A DNA stretch of 64,000 bases. Origin: Coprinellus micaceus. Lineage: Eukaryota; Basidiomycota; Agaricomycetes; Agaricales; Psathyrellaceae. The notes beneath the pieces are model-generated. The model was not told the DNA's origin. It ran no database searches and was given only the letters and a program-made list of their open reading frames with translations. The translations under genes were made by a program, and so were the position numbers. Each line of letters begins with the position of its first letter. Position 1 is the first letter of the stretch. The stretch spans positions 2,852,001-2,916,000 of the forward strand of contig OX596339.1 in the NCBI GenBank assembly GCA_951394405.1. Reading direction: 5' to 3'. Positions 12,872 through 22,905 of the stretch are shown one piece after another.

Positions 12872-14468
12872 TCAAGAGGCAGTCTCCGGGCTTTCCGCGG
12901 TCCCAGGAGCGTCGCCTACGGGCGATAGAATTCGGTTTGCGCGCCATTCCTTCAGTTTATCCATAACAGATGGAATGGGGCGGCCGACCGCGAGCTCACC
13001 CGAGTCGGTACAATGGGACGGGAAGATCTTTCTTTTGGAGATTCAGTAGCTGTAGCAAGCTAAGGGGTAGCGAGAGAGATGAACATACCTGTTCCACCAC
13101 TTCATCAACTGTCCAACCTCCTCATGCTCTGTTGGGCTCTCCAAGAAGTCCATTATGGATTTGTAGAAGCGCTCAGAGTCGGTCGACTTGTCGTTCCGGC
13201 TGAAGACGGCGCTGGCGCTAAGGGCGAACCTAACCTAATCCCAAAAGTCAGTAATAGCTGACGGAAACATGAGAGTCTCTCACTAATGTGGAGATGTACG
13301 CGACAGATGCGATAGTGACGGCTTTCATGCCATGAAGCTCAGCGTTTCCAGATCGCGTGGCCCGAGTTTCGCACTGCACGGAGCTAGGAGATGTAAACAC
13401 GCATTTGAATGCCTATGAGATCGGGTGAGTAAGCGTAATCCGAAGAAGGAATGGTCATATGCTCACAGTGACAAGCAGTCTGCCCTTGAGTAAACCCTCC
13501 CATGGGTTCTCGAGGTTGAATGTGTGGTCTTCGTACAGAAAGATGGGCCATGAGTCCCCAGATACTGCGATGTTCCCGTTTCTTAATCCCTTCCGAGTTC
13601 TGGGAGTAATTAGTGAGCACACATCGGCGGTGCCAAAGAGGCATACAATGAGACGGAACTTACTCGTCGTCCTCCCAGTCGAGGGTTGCAGGACAAAGCA
13701 GCTGGCCAGTGATATAGTGGTAGAACCCCCGGTCCGTCTTGACGTTTCGGGACAAAGGCGGGCTCAACGCACCGCCTGGAGGGGTAATCCAATCGACAAT
13801 GGCACTCTTCAATGCCCGTGTATCGTCTGCACGAGCACGCGATGACCCCTTGCTGATCTGTATACAGTTCGGTAAGAAGTCAAGCTTGTATCAGATAAAA
13901 CGGTCTTACCATATTTGCGATGTAGTGAATCTCCTGCTCGGAAGCCTTCCTCACGCGATCTTCGAGTCCAGGACACAGGTCCAAGAGCTTCTGAAAGATG
14001 TCGTGCTCCATCCTCTCCCTAACGCGGTCAACGTGGTGAGACGCTGTTTCTCCCAAAAGATAGTGTGGTCCTCTTACTGGTCGGTGAATTCCTCTAACCC
14101 ATTCACGAGTCCTGCCTGGAGCTGAAGAGCCCTCGCGAGACCCTCGGCGAGCAACGGAAGCGGCCTGCAGAATGCGTGGACGGCGCGTCCAAAATGTCGA
14201 CCGTGGTGAACGAGGAGATCCTGGCGAACACTGCGAAATATCAGAAGAAGGTTCATCATGGCAAGGCAGGACACACGACGTACGCCCGTTTCCTGGGTCC
14301 CAGGCTCAAGTTATCCTCATCATCGCTACTTGTATCACGAGTTCGTCTTCCCAGTAGAGACGGAGAGGTAGCAGCAGCTCCCTTTCCACCGGGCGGGGTG
14401 TCAGGGGAAGGCCGTTCGTTCTCCTTGTTTCCGCCGGCGGGAATCGAGTTGCCAGAATTGTGGAGCAT
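12872..14468 (-). CDS. DUF6698-like protein of unknown function
   Basis: This belongs to a large Agaricomycete family that I associate from memory with Pfam DUF6698; its function is unknown. About eight exons join without a frame break, from ATG 14468 (MLHNSGNSIPAGGNKENE) to TGA 12872 (ending GTAESPETAS), giving roughly 400 residues. Visible family landmarks in order: an acidic basic-tailed leader (DTSSDDEDN, GPRKRAYV), HHGRHFGRAVHAF, QKLLDLCPGLEDRV, KSAIVDWITPPGGALSPP, NVKTDRGFYHYITGQLLCPA, SGDSWPIFLYEDHTF, ETRATRSGNAELHGM, VRFALSASAVFSRND, TDSERFYKSIMDFLESP and MKWWNRKIFPSH. No catalytic motif is apparent. Copies of this family are commonly found near transposon-rich DNA, which fits the neighbourhood. 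The gene looks intact. Confidence 0.78.
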
Positions 14469-16512
14469 GTTACAGGGAGGGATGGTCGAGGTGGGGTTGG
14501 AGGGACGTTCACAGGGGCCTGGGGATTAAATAGGGATGATTCTGAGCCGCCCGTGACGCGTACTTGCCGGGTGAGCGTAGCCCCCGGCGAGTGTGGAAGT
14601 GTGAAATTGAAGTCAGACCCGAAGAGCCTGCCAGTGAGGGAATCGGGATAGCAAACGAAACGATTGTGTCGGACCGCGGTGGCAGGGTGATTGCCGATGG
14701 CGGGTGCAAGGACGCGTCGTACTCGATGGGGGAGAAACTCGGGACCAGGGAGATAGCCCCGGCTCGGATGTTCACTTGACGTTCCGCTGCCTCTAAATGG
14801 ATCGTCCAAGAATTAGCGCCATCGAACTCCCAAGCGCTTCTCGAAGGTTCGTCCCTTGTCAAATGAAAGGTCCCTGTTGGTACGGCCCGCACTTCCACAT
14901 CCTCGGGACATATGCCGTGCTGATATCCGGCAAGGCGTCGTGGACTGATAGTCACCAGCTATACGTGGCCGCGTACGTTGCAATGTATCAGAACTGGCGC
15001 CCATTGGCGCTTACTGGACCCTGAGTATTTTACATGTTCCGAGCCAATCTGTATCGCTGTGCCCTTCCGAGGGTGGCTGTGCTCTTAGATCATTTTCCCG
15101 CCATCTGTGGCGTCAGGAGGTGGATGACTTCACAATGGCGCCGACTCTAGAGACCTTCACTAGCATCCGGCGAATGTGGTGCCAAGAAAACGCGATGGAG
15201 GAGCCACTTGAGGTGACAAATTTTGTAGCCCCGTCCAGTGACCCGAACAATAATATGAATTCGTCGCCCCGGTTGCCACCCGGCGTTTACAGCCAGGGTC
15301 GCCTTCCCGGTTGCCACAATAAGCAGTGTGATCGGCCTTTGACCGGACCCGGTTGGTGGGCGCTTAGAGGTTTCGAACTCCGATTCGCTCCTTATCTCAT
15401 GATGGCGGGTTTCGTATAGCAGCGTTCATTGACATAAGGGGTTTGGTATCCTCAATTCCAAGGCCCAGTCGTGACGCAAAGAGCGAGACGGCCTTCAAAG
15501 AGTCTGGGATCGCTGCATGCCCAGGAGTTTTCGGGGGAAAACCATCATCCTCGCAAGTTAACCGCCCAACACCTCCTGACGGTGCTTTCGGGGCTCAATC
15601 AGGGCTGGGGCTCATGTTCTCTTCGTATCCAAATTAAATGGCTTGCCGTGGTGGACGCGCAAGCGCTAGTAAGCCCCGAGTTGGATATTGCGAGCGGGTT
15701 TCTCGAAGACGGCGTTCGAACCGCATTCCGAGGAATGCAGGGATATCCGGACATAGCGGTACACACACCAGGCGGGAAAGCCCCAAGTTGATACCTCGTG
15801 CCGAGTTAGAAATGAAATAGCGCTCGGGAACCCGCCTCTTCTCCTTCGAGTTGACGCTATCCTTGCTGACTTACGTCTGCTGGCGGCAGTACGTGAACGA
15901 GGCGCTCTAAAGTCTCCATTGAAGTTCCGGATTTTACCCAGCCCTGGCACAGGTCCCGGATGTTCGGATAGTAGGCCAGCAACAGATCATGCCACTAGGA
16001 AATTTTCCAACGCATCCAACAAGACCTTGAACTCCCTGGGTGCATTTTAAGGAGGATCGGCGTAAAGGACGGCGCGACCAACGACTCGGACACCGCAATT
16101 CAAGTTCGAATGGTGCGATAATAATAAACCCAACGACATGGTAGCGTCTGGTGGATCAGCTGGCATTTCGTTGCTAGGCAACTGGACTATAGACGGCTGT
16201 GTACCGAACAGGGGGGGATGAGGTTGACGCCCCGATTCGAACTCAGCCGGATTCATCGTGCTCATGGCGATTGTCGACTTGAACTCTCAGAGGCTTCGGG
16301 CAAGACTCTCACAATCAACTCCACTCCGCGGTCAATGCGGCATCACTGGGAGCAGCAGAGCGAGATATAAGGCCCAGGCTGCTGTTCTCGTTAATGGGTG
16401 TCGACCTCCCACTCCAAGGCAAGCCTTGAGTCTCCCTTCATTCTCCCCATCGTATCACCCTAGTCTTGCCTAAATTCTACTATTCACCACCCTCAACCCG
16501 TACCCGTACACG
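14469..16512. other. 2-kb stretch with gene-like fragments only
   Basis: The minus strand between 14509 and 14955 reads as a beta-rich sequence (FDGANSWTIHLEAAE, PSAITLPPRSDTIVSFAIP), which looks coding but could not be extended into a gene. On the same strand, 16047-16265 begins with a natural-looking start (MSTMNPAEFESGRQPHP) but the frame is closed within about 70 codons; after the stop it continues with a coding-like EFKVLLDALENFLVA and then another stop. This may be one or two decayed genes. I could not assign a family. Confidence 0.35.
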
Positions 16513-17738
16513 ATGGTCGGATGGAAGCCACAGGACACCACTCTTCGACAAACCAAACTGGGGGAACTTGTTCGACGGGTCACCTCAAGCCAACTCTTCG
16601 GGTTACGAGACGTCCCTCTCATCCTTCAATACGATGACACGAGCGGGGACCTAAGACCTTGGGCTTGGTGAGCACTACCTTACGTCCTTTTACGATGCTT
16701 GAGACTTCGACCTGACGATGAATCCATGGGTTTGAGGCCATCGAAAGACGGTGTCGCAGTTCATCCAGACAAACTCGACAAGCATCGGTTCTATTATTAC
16801 TTCAAGGGTCCTTGTTGCCTGTGTCCGTTTAAGAACGATTCTTCGAGCTTCAGTGAGGCGAAAATTGGGCTCGCTCAAACCGTCTTCCAGCCTGGGACTG
16901 CACATTGCCTCGGCGAATACATTGCTATCTGCCCAACTCAGAAGTGCGGTTATCTCGGTGAGAACCATTGCCCCACGGTTGCCCAGGACGACCCACATCT
17001 AACGCGTTTTATATTTCCCACCCGACAGTGAGGCTTGAACGGTACTTCGGTCATCCCAACTTGATGCTTCATGAATACAGCAAGCGAGGTCAGTCGAGTT
17101 GTCGATACTTCCGCATCAAGGTGGATTTCTCACTACGTTCACAGGCAAGCCTATTGCTACTATGGACCCGTTCCTTTTCACCACAGGTGACACGGAGGAG
17201 ACCATCAAGAAGACAGGGCTTCGACAAATCCGCGTCCTCAGAGACGACTCGAACACCGGCCTTCGAGGAACTAACCGACGTACGGGACATTCTCTCCTCA
17301 TCTTTCCGTCTTACTGATTTCAAACCTTATGTATATCTAGTTTTAAGGCGGGAAGACCCAGAGCACTTCCTGGATCTCCAGGGCTTGTTGAAGAAGCTGA
17401 TCGTGAAGGGGCTCCCCGCTGAGAAGTTTTGGGATGTCTTTGTGCAGTGCACGGACTGCAATTTTGTAATGCCCCGTCAATTCTTTCCTTACTACCATCA
17501 GTGCATCGTCCAGGTCGTCCACCGCCAGCTCGGCCTTCCAAAAGGCATCAAGCCAACTGAAGAGTTCGAGGACACGATCGACAAGATTTTGGCCGAAGAT
17601 TACGACTCGGACGAAGACCTTCCTTCCACTCTTTCTTTCTTTGCCCCAACGTCGAAGATCAAATCACTCCCCTGGGTGGATCCCTACGCTGAGCTTACCC
17701 TATCTCCCGAGCGCCCCGCCTCTTCCCGTCAAGCATGA
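16513..17738 (+). CDS. Hypothetical Cys/His-rich protein of a fungal family
   Basis: Not assigned to a named family. Five exons (16513-16667, 16737-16957, 17029-17088, 17145-17186, 17242-17738) join in frame to 324 codons plus stop. The first part has a short conserved-looking block (PSKDGVAVHPDKLDKHRFYY) followed by a possible zinc site: CCLC, then C-x5-AIC and KCG about 40 residues later. The C-terminal half has a second one, CTDCNFVMPRQFF followed by YYHQCIVQVVHR, and an acidic tail (LAEDYDSDEDLPS). The total length and clean splice borders argue for a functional gene. Zinc binding is inferred from residue spacing only; a DNA- or RNA-binding role is possible but not shown. Confidence 0.6.
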
Positions 17739-18134
17739 GCCCGAATAGCGGATAGCGCCGATAATCTTTTAAATTAGAATGGTAGTACGACGATCGTCTT
17801 AATATTGTGTTCGGGATTGTGATCTTCCATGTACCGTACGTACTTCAATTAATGGTGTGTGCACCGCTTGCGCCGTTGGCCTTCATGAAAACAGAACAAA
17901 ATTGAGGGCAAATGGCAGCAAGAGACGTGACTTCTTGAACGACTAGCCTCCATCGCATAGAAAGCTATTGACGTCCATGCGCACATTTCTTGGATGGCCC
18001 GCCGATCCATAATACCAGAAATAACAAGTCCATGATCATCACCATCTACCAACTACTCCTACCAATAGCACTAACTACGAGACGTCTGCCGTGAAACCAC
18101 AATCCGGAACTCGAGCATCAAGGACCACAGCCGC
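17739..18134. other. Convergent intergenic region
   Basis: These 396 bp lie between two stop codons of converging genes. The sequence is AT-rich with no gene or repeat seen. Confidence 0.5.
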
Positions 18135-19042
18135 CTAGAACCGACCCTCTTCGTAGGGGGGAGGGGAGTCGGAGAACATCCTAGTAACTGGGTCGTAATC
18201 GCCGATCTGGGGAGCCGTGCCGTTCGACTTCACAGAGCCGCTTTCGCTGTCCCCAGATCCACCTCGGACAGGGGGGCTCACGCGCTGCCCGCTCCCTGCT
18301 TGGACCTGTCATAACGTTTCAAGAGGTTTCTACGAAGGCCACAAGGGGCGAAACACTTACGGTGGAGCCGCTGGTGGACAAGTTTCGGGTTCGGAACTTG
18401 CGGAACGCGTTGGCATCTTCGATCCATCGATGAGCATCGGCGTCAGGGTAGCCCATTTCGGCCAAGAAGTCTAGGGGTTACACGAACATTAGTACACATC
18501 GACCATGCAGAACGCCGGACGCTGGAAGGTGGATGAGGTGGTGTGATGTACCTTGGTACGCTCTAGAGCCCGGGGAGAGGGGCCGCGCTACCTCGACAGC
18601 AGCCTGGGCCTCTTGACCGTCGACTGTCCCAACCCCAGACTTGAGTGGAAGTCCAGACAAGGAGTCAGCCGAGGTAGCTTGCCGGCCCTCGCCGGCCACA
18701 GCTTCATCTTGACCGCCGGCATACTCATCGAAGATCCTCGCGAGAGCGACCGCCGATGGGTCAGCGTCCTTCGTGATGTTGAGGAAGTACGAAGGCTCCG
18801 TCGCGTTCGAGCCATCTGCTAACAGAATATTACTATGGTCAGAAAGAGGCGAGGCGAGCTGGGGACTCACCGGCGCTTGGAGCAGCGAGGACAGGAACGA
18901 GGCTGAGGTGTGGGACGCTGGAAGCCTTGAAAGTACCAGAATCGGTTCCATCTGCGGATGGCTCCCAAGCTTGCTGCTCGTCCAGGGAAGCTCTTTCCTG
19001 GGCGTCCCGAGGACAATCGGCGGCTTTGCGGTCGCGCTCCAT
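18135..19042 (-). CDS. Hypothetical protein with C-terminal PPxY motif
   Basis: Not recognised. Four exons join cleanly from ATG 19042 (MERDRKAADCPRDAQERAS) to TAG 18135, about 240 residues. The borders include a GTGAGT donor joining PSAG to ADGSNATEP, and a GTAAGT donor joining STSGST to VQAGSGQ. The middle contains a helical, acidic segment (ALARIFDEYAGGQDEA) and DFLAEMGYPDADAHRWIEDA, which resembles a short alpha-helical protein-interaction region. The C-terminus ends FSDSPPPYEEGRF; the PPPY core is the kind of motif bound by WW domains of Rsp5/Nedd4 ubiquitin ligases, so ubiquitin-linked regulation is possible. An in-frame alternative start at 19131 lies in another frame and does not join as well. 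Confidence 0.55.
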
Positions 19043-20169
19043 GCGGTTGGAACAGATATCAAGTTATCGAGAGAGTAGGTGCAGTACTGGTATTTAGCAG
19101 GGATGTGTTGGTGAGATGGGAGATGTACCACCAGCAGGGTGCTCGCGTCCCTTTTTAAACAAACTCAGCCGGCGCTTCTGAACAGGGTGTCTTTTTTTGA
19201 ATCCTTTTGAAGTATTCAATGCGAGACTCCCGAATTCGGTTGAATGAATTCCTGGCCGTGATACAGGTGTGAGGAAGACACGCTGCGGACGCGAGGGACT
19301 TGTAGGTCGGGGGAATCTCGAGCTCGCCGCCGCCGCTCCTGTTTCAATTTCCCGATGGCACGCATAGCCTTTCCACGATCGCGACCTTTGAGCAATGCAG
19401 TCAGGTGTTTACTCGAAGTAGTGTCGCTCATGATCGTTGAAAGCTCTTCCATGAACGCGACCCAAGTCAGGGGAACCCGTCATGCATCTTCCCGAACAAG
19501 TACATGATCGCTAGAAACCCTGGAAAACGGGGATGGGGGCGACCGCGGTACCTCCCTCTGGCCACGGCGAGGATGCCGCATGGCGTCGCAGGGGCGGACC
19601 TTAGTATGGCACAGATCCATTTCGCGTTCATGTCGCCTAGGTATAGCCCGAGGTGGAAGAGACAGGGTGCTTGGATGGAGCATCCACAAGAAGAAGCGTC
19701 TGTCAGGTCGATCGCCACAGATGTATACCGTGCAGCTCGGCCAATAGAAAGATCCTGCAGGGTCTAACTGCGTCAGATTGGCTTGGGTGCGGGGCGACAG
19801 GAGGTTGGAACGCGGCGATGGTTGGGTGACCTCGGCTAAGTAATGGTCACGATAAGGCCTCGCGACATCGTTCCAGGATCTGGGGAGTAGATGGGCCTGG
19901 TGGTTCCCGACAGGGTGGATTCTTGGCCCGGAGATTCACGTCTTCAGCGTTCAAGGGTGGTGGCTCCCTATCTTCTAAGGAAAACTCGATGAAGCCTAGA
20001 CTACTTCGGAGTTAGCCGTGGTTGGAACGATTTGCGTGCGAAATTGTGCACAGCGTACAATTGCTGGCAACCCCCCAAAAACCATCAGTTTTCTCAATTC
20101 AACAATTCTGTCCACTGAAGCGTCGTCCCTGCAACTACTATATTCGAAAACTCCCAAACTTCAATTACT
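19043..20169. other. Intergenic region with two coding-like minus-strand frames
   Basis: Two adjacent minus-strand frames, 19467-19718 (CLFHLGLYLGDMNAKWICAI) and 19216-19452 (MEELSTIMSDTTSSKHLTAL, then a basic KQERRRRARD), read like coding sequence. They may be exons of one small gene, but no donor/acceptor pair joined them convincingly. Function unknown. The right end also holds the promoter of the gene at 20170. Confidence 0.3.
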
Positions 20170-20948
20170 ATGTCCTCTTCGGTAACCATTGCCCCTAATT
20201 TCAATGCCCTTGGAGCCGCGGCTGACCCGCCGTCCAATAATCGCTGCCGGGAAGCGCCTTCTCAGCCCGAGCTGCCCTCTCCCTCTCCCTCCCCCTCTCC
20301 CGAATCTTCCCCTTCTTCCCCCTCTCCCTCTCCCGAATCTTCCTCTCCCTCCCCCGAGCCTTCCCCGCCGTCATACCAACAGGCGCAGATCAGCGCAACT
20401 ACTTCCAACTCAGGTTCACGCCCAGTTGGCGGTGGGATGTGGGTCGGTATTCAATGCTCAAATGTAGGTAACATTGGTGACATTCGGGGGTCAATCCTAC
20501 TTCGGGCACACTACTAATATTACCACCTTGTCGACCTTTCCAGGCCTCACACCCTGAACTTAAGCTTGCTTTCAACCCGCGTGCGAGGACGCAACGTGGA
20601 GCTGGGCGGTCAAACCTACCAAAGGTGCCGGAGTTCTATCAAGCTCTTTCTAAGTTCGACGAAGCGCACTCGACCCTCCAAGACCATGTGAAGAAAGTTT
20701 GCGATGTCACGAAGACGCTTTTCGATTTACAAGATGACCTTTCAAAGATCCACGAGTATTGGATGGAGGTTGGTATGCACGATGTTGCACACGATGTAAT
20801 CCCGCTTCTTGACAGAGGTGTGTGTCGTCCCTTAATACAGCCCACTCCTCTTCGTGCTGATGTCCCTTACGCCGCAGCCCGAGGACTGCTTCCGCAATCT
20901 ACTTTCGTCCCAACTGTTCAATCACCCCCTCCAATCCCAGTCATGTAG
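20170..20948 (+). CDS. Hypothetical Ser/Pro-rich protein
   Basis: Not recognised. Two exons (20170-20463 and 20544-20948), joined by a GTAGGT donor and a TTCCAG acceptor, give 232 residues. Residues about 35-75 are a low-complexity Ser/Pro/Glu repeat (units like SPSPSPES), encoded by a CTCTCCCT-type repeat at about 20279-20370. The second half is a helical domain (ALSKFDEAHSTLQDHVKKV, then LFDLQDDLSKIHEYW) with heptad-like spacing, suggesting a coiled coil. It ends SPPPIPVM. The architecture (disordered leader plus short coiled coil) is shared in outline with the gene at 25257, though the sequences do not obviously match. I infer a protein-protein interaction role at most. Confidence 0.6.
20277..20372 (+). 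repeat. Low-complexity CTCTCCCT-type repeat inside the Ser/Pro gene
   Basis: Imperfect pyrimidine-rich units encode alternating Ser-Pro with interspersed Glu-Ser. Such repeats change length easily, so the size of the disordered segment may vary between strains. Confidence 0.6.
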
Positions 20949-21812
20949 CCTAGCTGTGTTGTATGTGCTACTATGTTGCTTGTACCTGTATTGTAAACTT
21001 AAGTAGCTTGGCAACCACCATCTCGTACTGTGTGTCTGAAGGAGTGCCCAGCGGTTTCCCTTTCCTCTGAATGCTGTTTGAGGAACAACGACCACCTGGT
21101 GAAGACTGCTACCGCGCCCTACTCTCCAGTAGATATCCCGAGACTCAAGCGCCCAAACGGCGCTTGCTGTGTGTCACGTGGGTTGCGGGAATCTTTCCTG
21201 CCCTGATGAGTCCTGTGTGATGAAGACCAACCCTCACATCGACACCCCACATACCAACCTTCAGGCGCCTCTTTTCTTCCTCTGCCCTGCCGCAAATCTC
21301 GACGGACGTCTAAGGCAATGAGGTCACAGAGAGGTGAATTCAGCAAGATGCCTCCAGTCGCCAACGTCATCGAGGGGCGATCGCTGGAACGAGTGAGACA
21401 GTGTCCCTAGGGCATGGTAAATGAGCGACAGAGTGATCAGACTTCAGACTCATTTGACAAACGCCCTTGCCACGACTAGATTACAACCCAAACGCGCTCT
21501 CCGAATACGCCTTTCCATCCACCAAGAGCTCGCGACTTCCGGCTGTTTACGTTGCTCATGAACATCCTCACCGACCCGCCGTGCCGCCATGGAGGAGACA
21601 GAGCAATTTGAAAGGTCCCTGGGCATCCCTTCCGGAGGAATTGGATGGACAAGCTGCGTTATTGATTTGAACGCTCCTTTCATAGGAGCTGCTGAGGCTT
21701 GGCGATTACCTTCTCTGAAGGAATGAGCTCGGAAGTAGGGTGCCAGAGGACGATATTTCAATCGCCTGTGCTCTCAGAGGGTACGTTCACCATGTTTTAC
21801 ATCTGGGGTCTA
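20949..21812. other. Intergenic region, no supported gene
   Basis: These 864 bp contain opposing short frames (for example 21450-21761 minus) without recognisable motifs. I see no repeat or RNA. Confidence 0.35.
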
Positions 21813-22905
21813 ATGGTCAACCCCAATTACAGCGGCAAGCAGAATGATTCGGATAGGGTTCGTCTCGAGAGGGTTACGAACCGCGCTTTAGGCCCCAGAA
21901 CGAGCCGCACTCTAGGCCCCGTTCACATGGAGCGGTTCTTCAACCCCGTCAAGGACTGTACTCGGTGCTACGACGTCGCGAGTTGCCTTGGCACATATGA
22001 GGAGGTCGCGGGTTTATCACACGATCTGAGCCAGGTGAGTGTCGTGTTCAGGCATGGCTTTCAGGTCTTTCGCTCACCCCATCTAATAGGCTATCGCCCG
22101 CCATGACGATGAGGAATATGGAACAGGTGCCCTCTTCAGTGCAAGAAGCGATTCGCACTCGAACGGAGATGATGGACTTACCACGAATCGGGTGTGGGCC
22201 TATCAGGCACTTCAGTGCAACATCGCCAGTGTACACGAGAACTCACCCGGTTAGATTCTACCCTCTGTATTTCGTCGCGAGTGTTCAATTATATTCAGGA
22301 GACCTGTCTGAACGAATGGGTTTCTTCGGTATTGTTCACGTTCCATCTGCTCGCTTTCGTCATCTACGTCTGTCTCAGCAAGCACGGCGGCTCAGGACTC
22401 TTCCCTCCTCCAGGAGAGACGCTGCCACCCCACGCCTATCGATCCAATACGGTCTCGCACCCCCCACTCAACACGACGAACCCCCGGATTACGCGATGGA
22501 GGATGGCGCTGGGTTCCAGTGGGGAGTCGGACTTTATTACGCCGGAGGTGCGGGCATCTGGGTACGTCGCTGGTTTCGTAGGGGAAGCGGGTCTTGTCCT
22601 TACCCAATTCCATTAGATACTTTCCACTGGAGTCCACAGGAAATACGAGCGCTACCTTCTTCAGCCACTGCAACACGTACATGGGCCACGTAAGTTCTAC
22701 ACCCAGTCGCTCTATGACATGTCTCGGTACTTCGTCAACCAAGTTCCATCTCTGGTGGGTTTCGCTATTAACCCCGACGACTTCGTGAGTGCCTCCCGCG
22801 ACCGGGATGAGTGCTGGTCATGTTCAGCACGCTCGCTGGGACGATGCACTCCCCACTGAGGTCGACGAGGAGTCGGAGAGGGGAGCTACCACCATCGGTA
22901 GCTGA
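21813..22905 (+). pseudogene. Relic of a multi-exon gene of unknown function
   Basis: A start at 21813 (MVNPNYSGKQNDSDRVRLER) opens a 74-codon exon ending DLSQ, joined cleanly to an exon with HDDEEYGTGALF and VWAYQALQCNIASVHENSP. After that the order of segments still reads like one protein: CLNEWVSS, then PPDYAMEDGAGFQWGVGLYY, then TSATFFSHCNTYMGH, HARWDDALPTEVDEESERGA and, after an in-frame TGA, DAALRLWNPSRFMWEPE. Joining the second and third pieces needs a phase that the splice sites do not provide, and the TGA near 22900 interrupts the last part. I therefore call it a decayed gene, although unusual splicing could rescue it. Family unknown. Confidence 0.4.
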
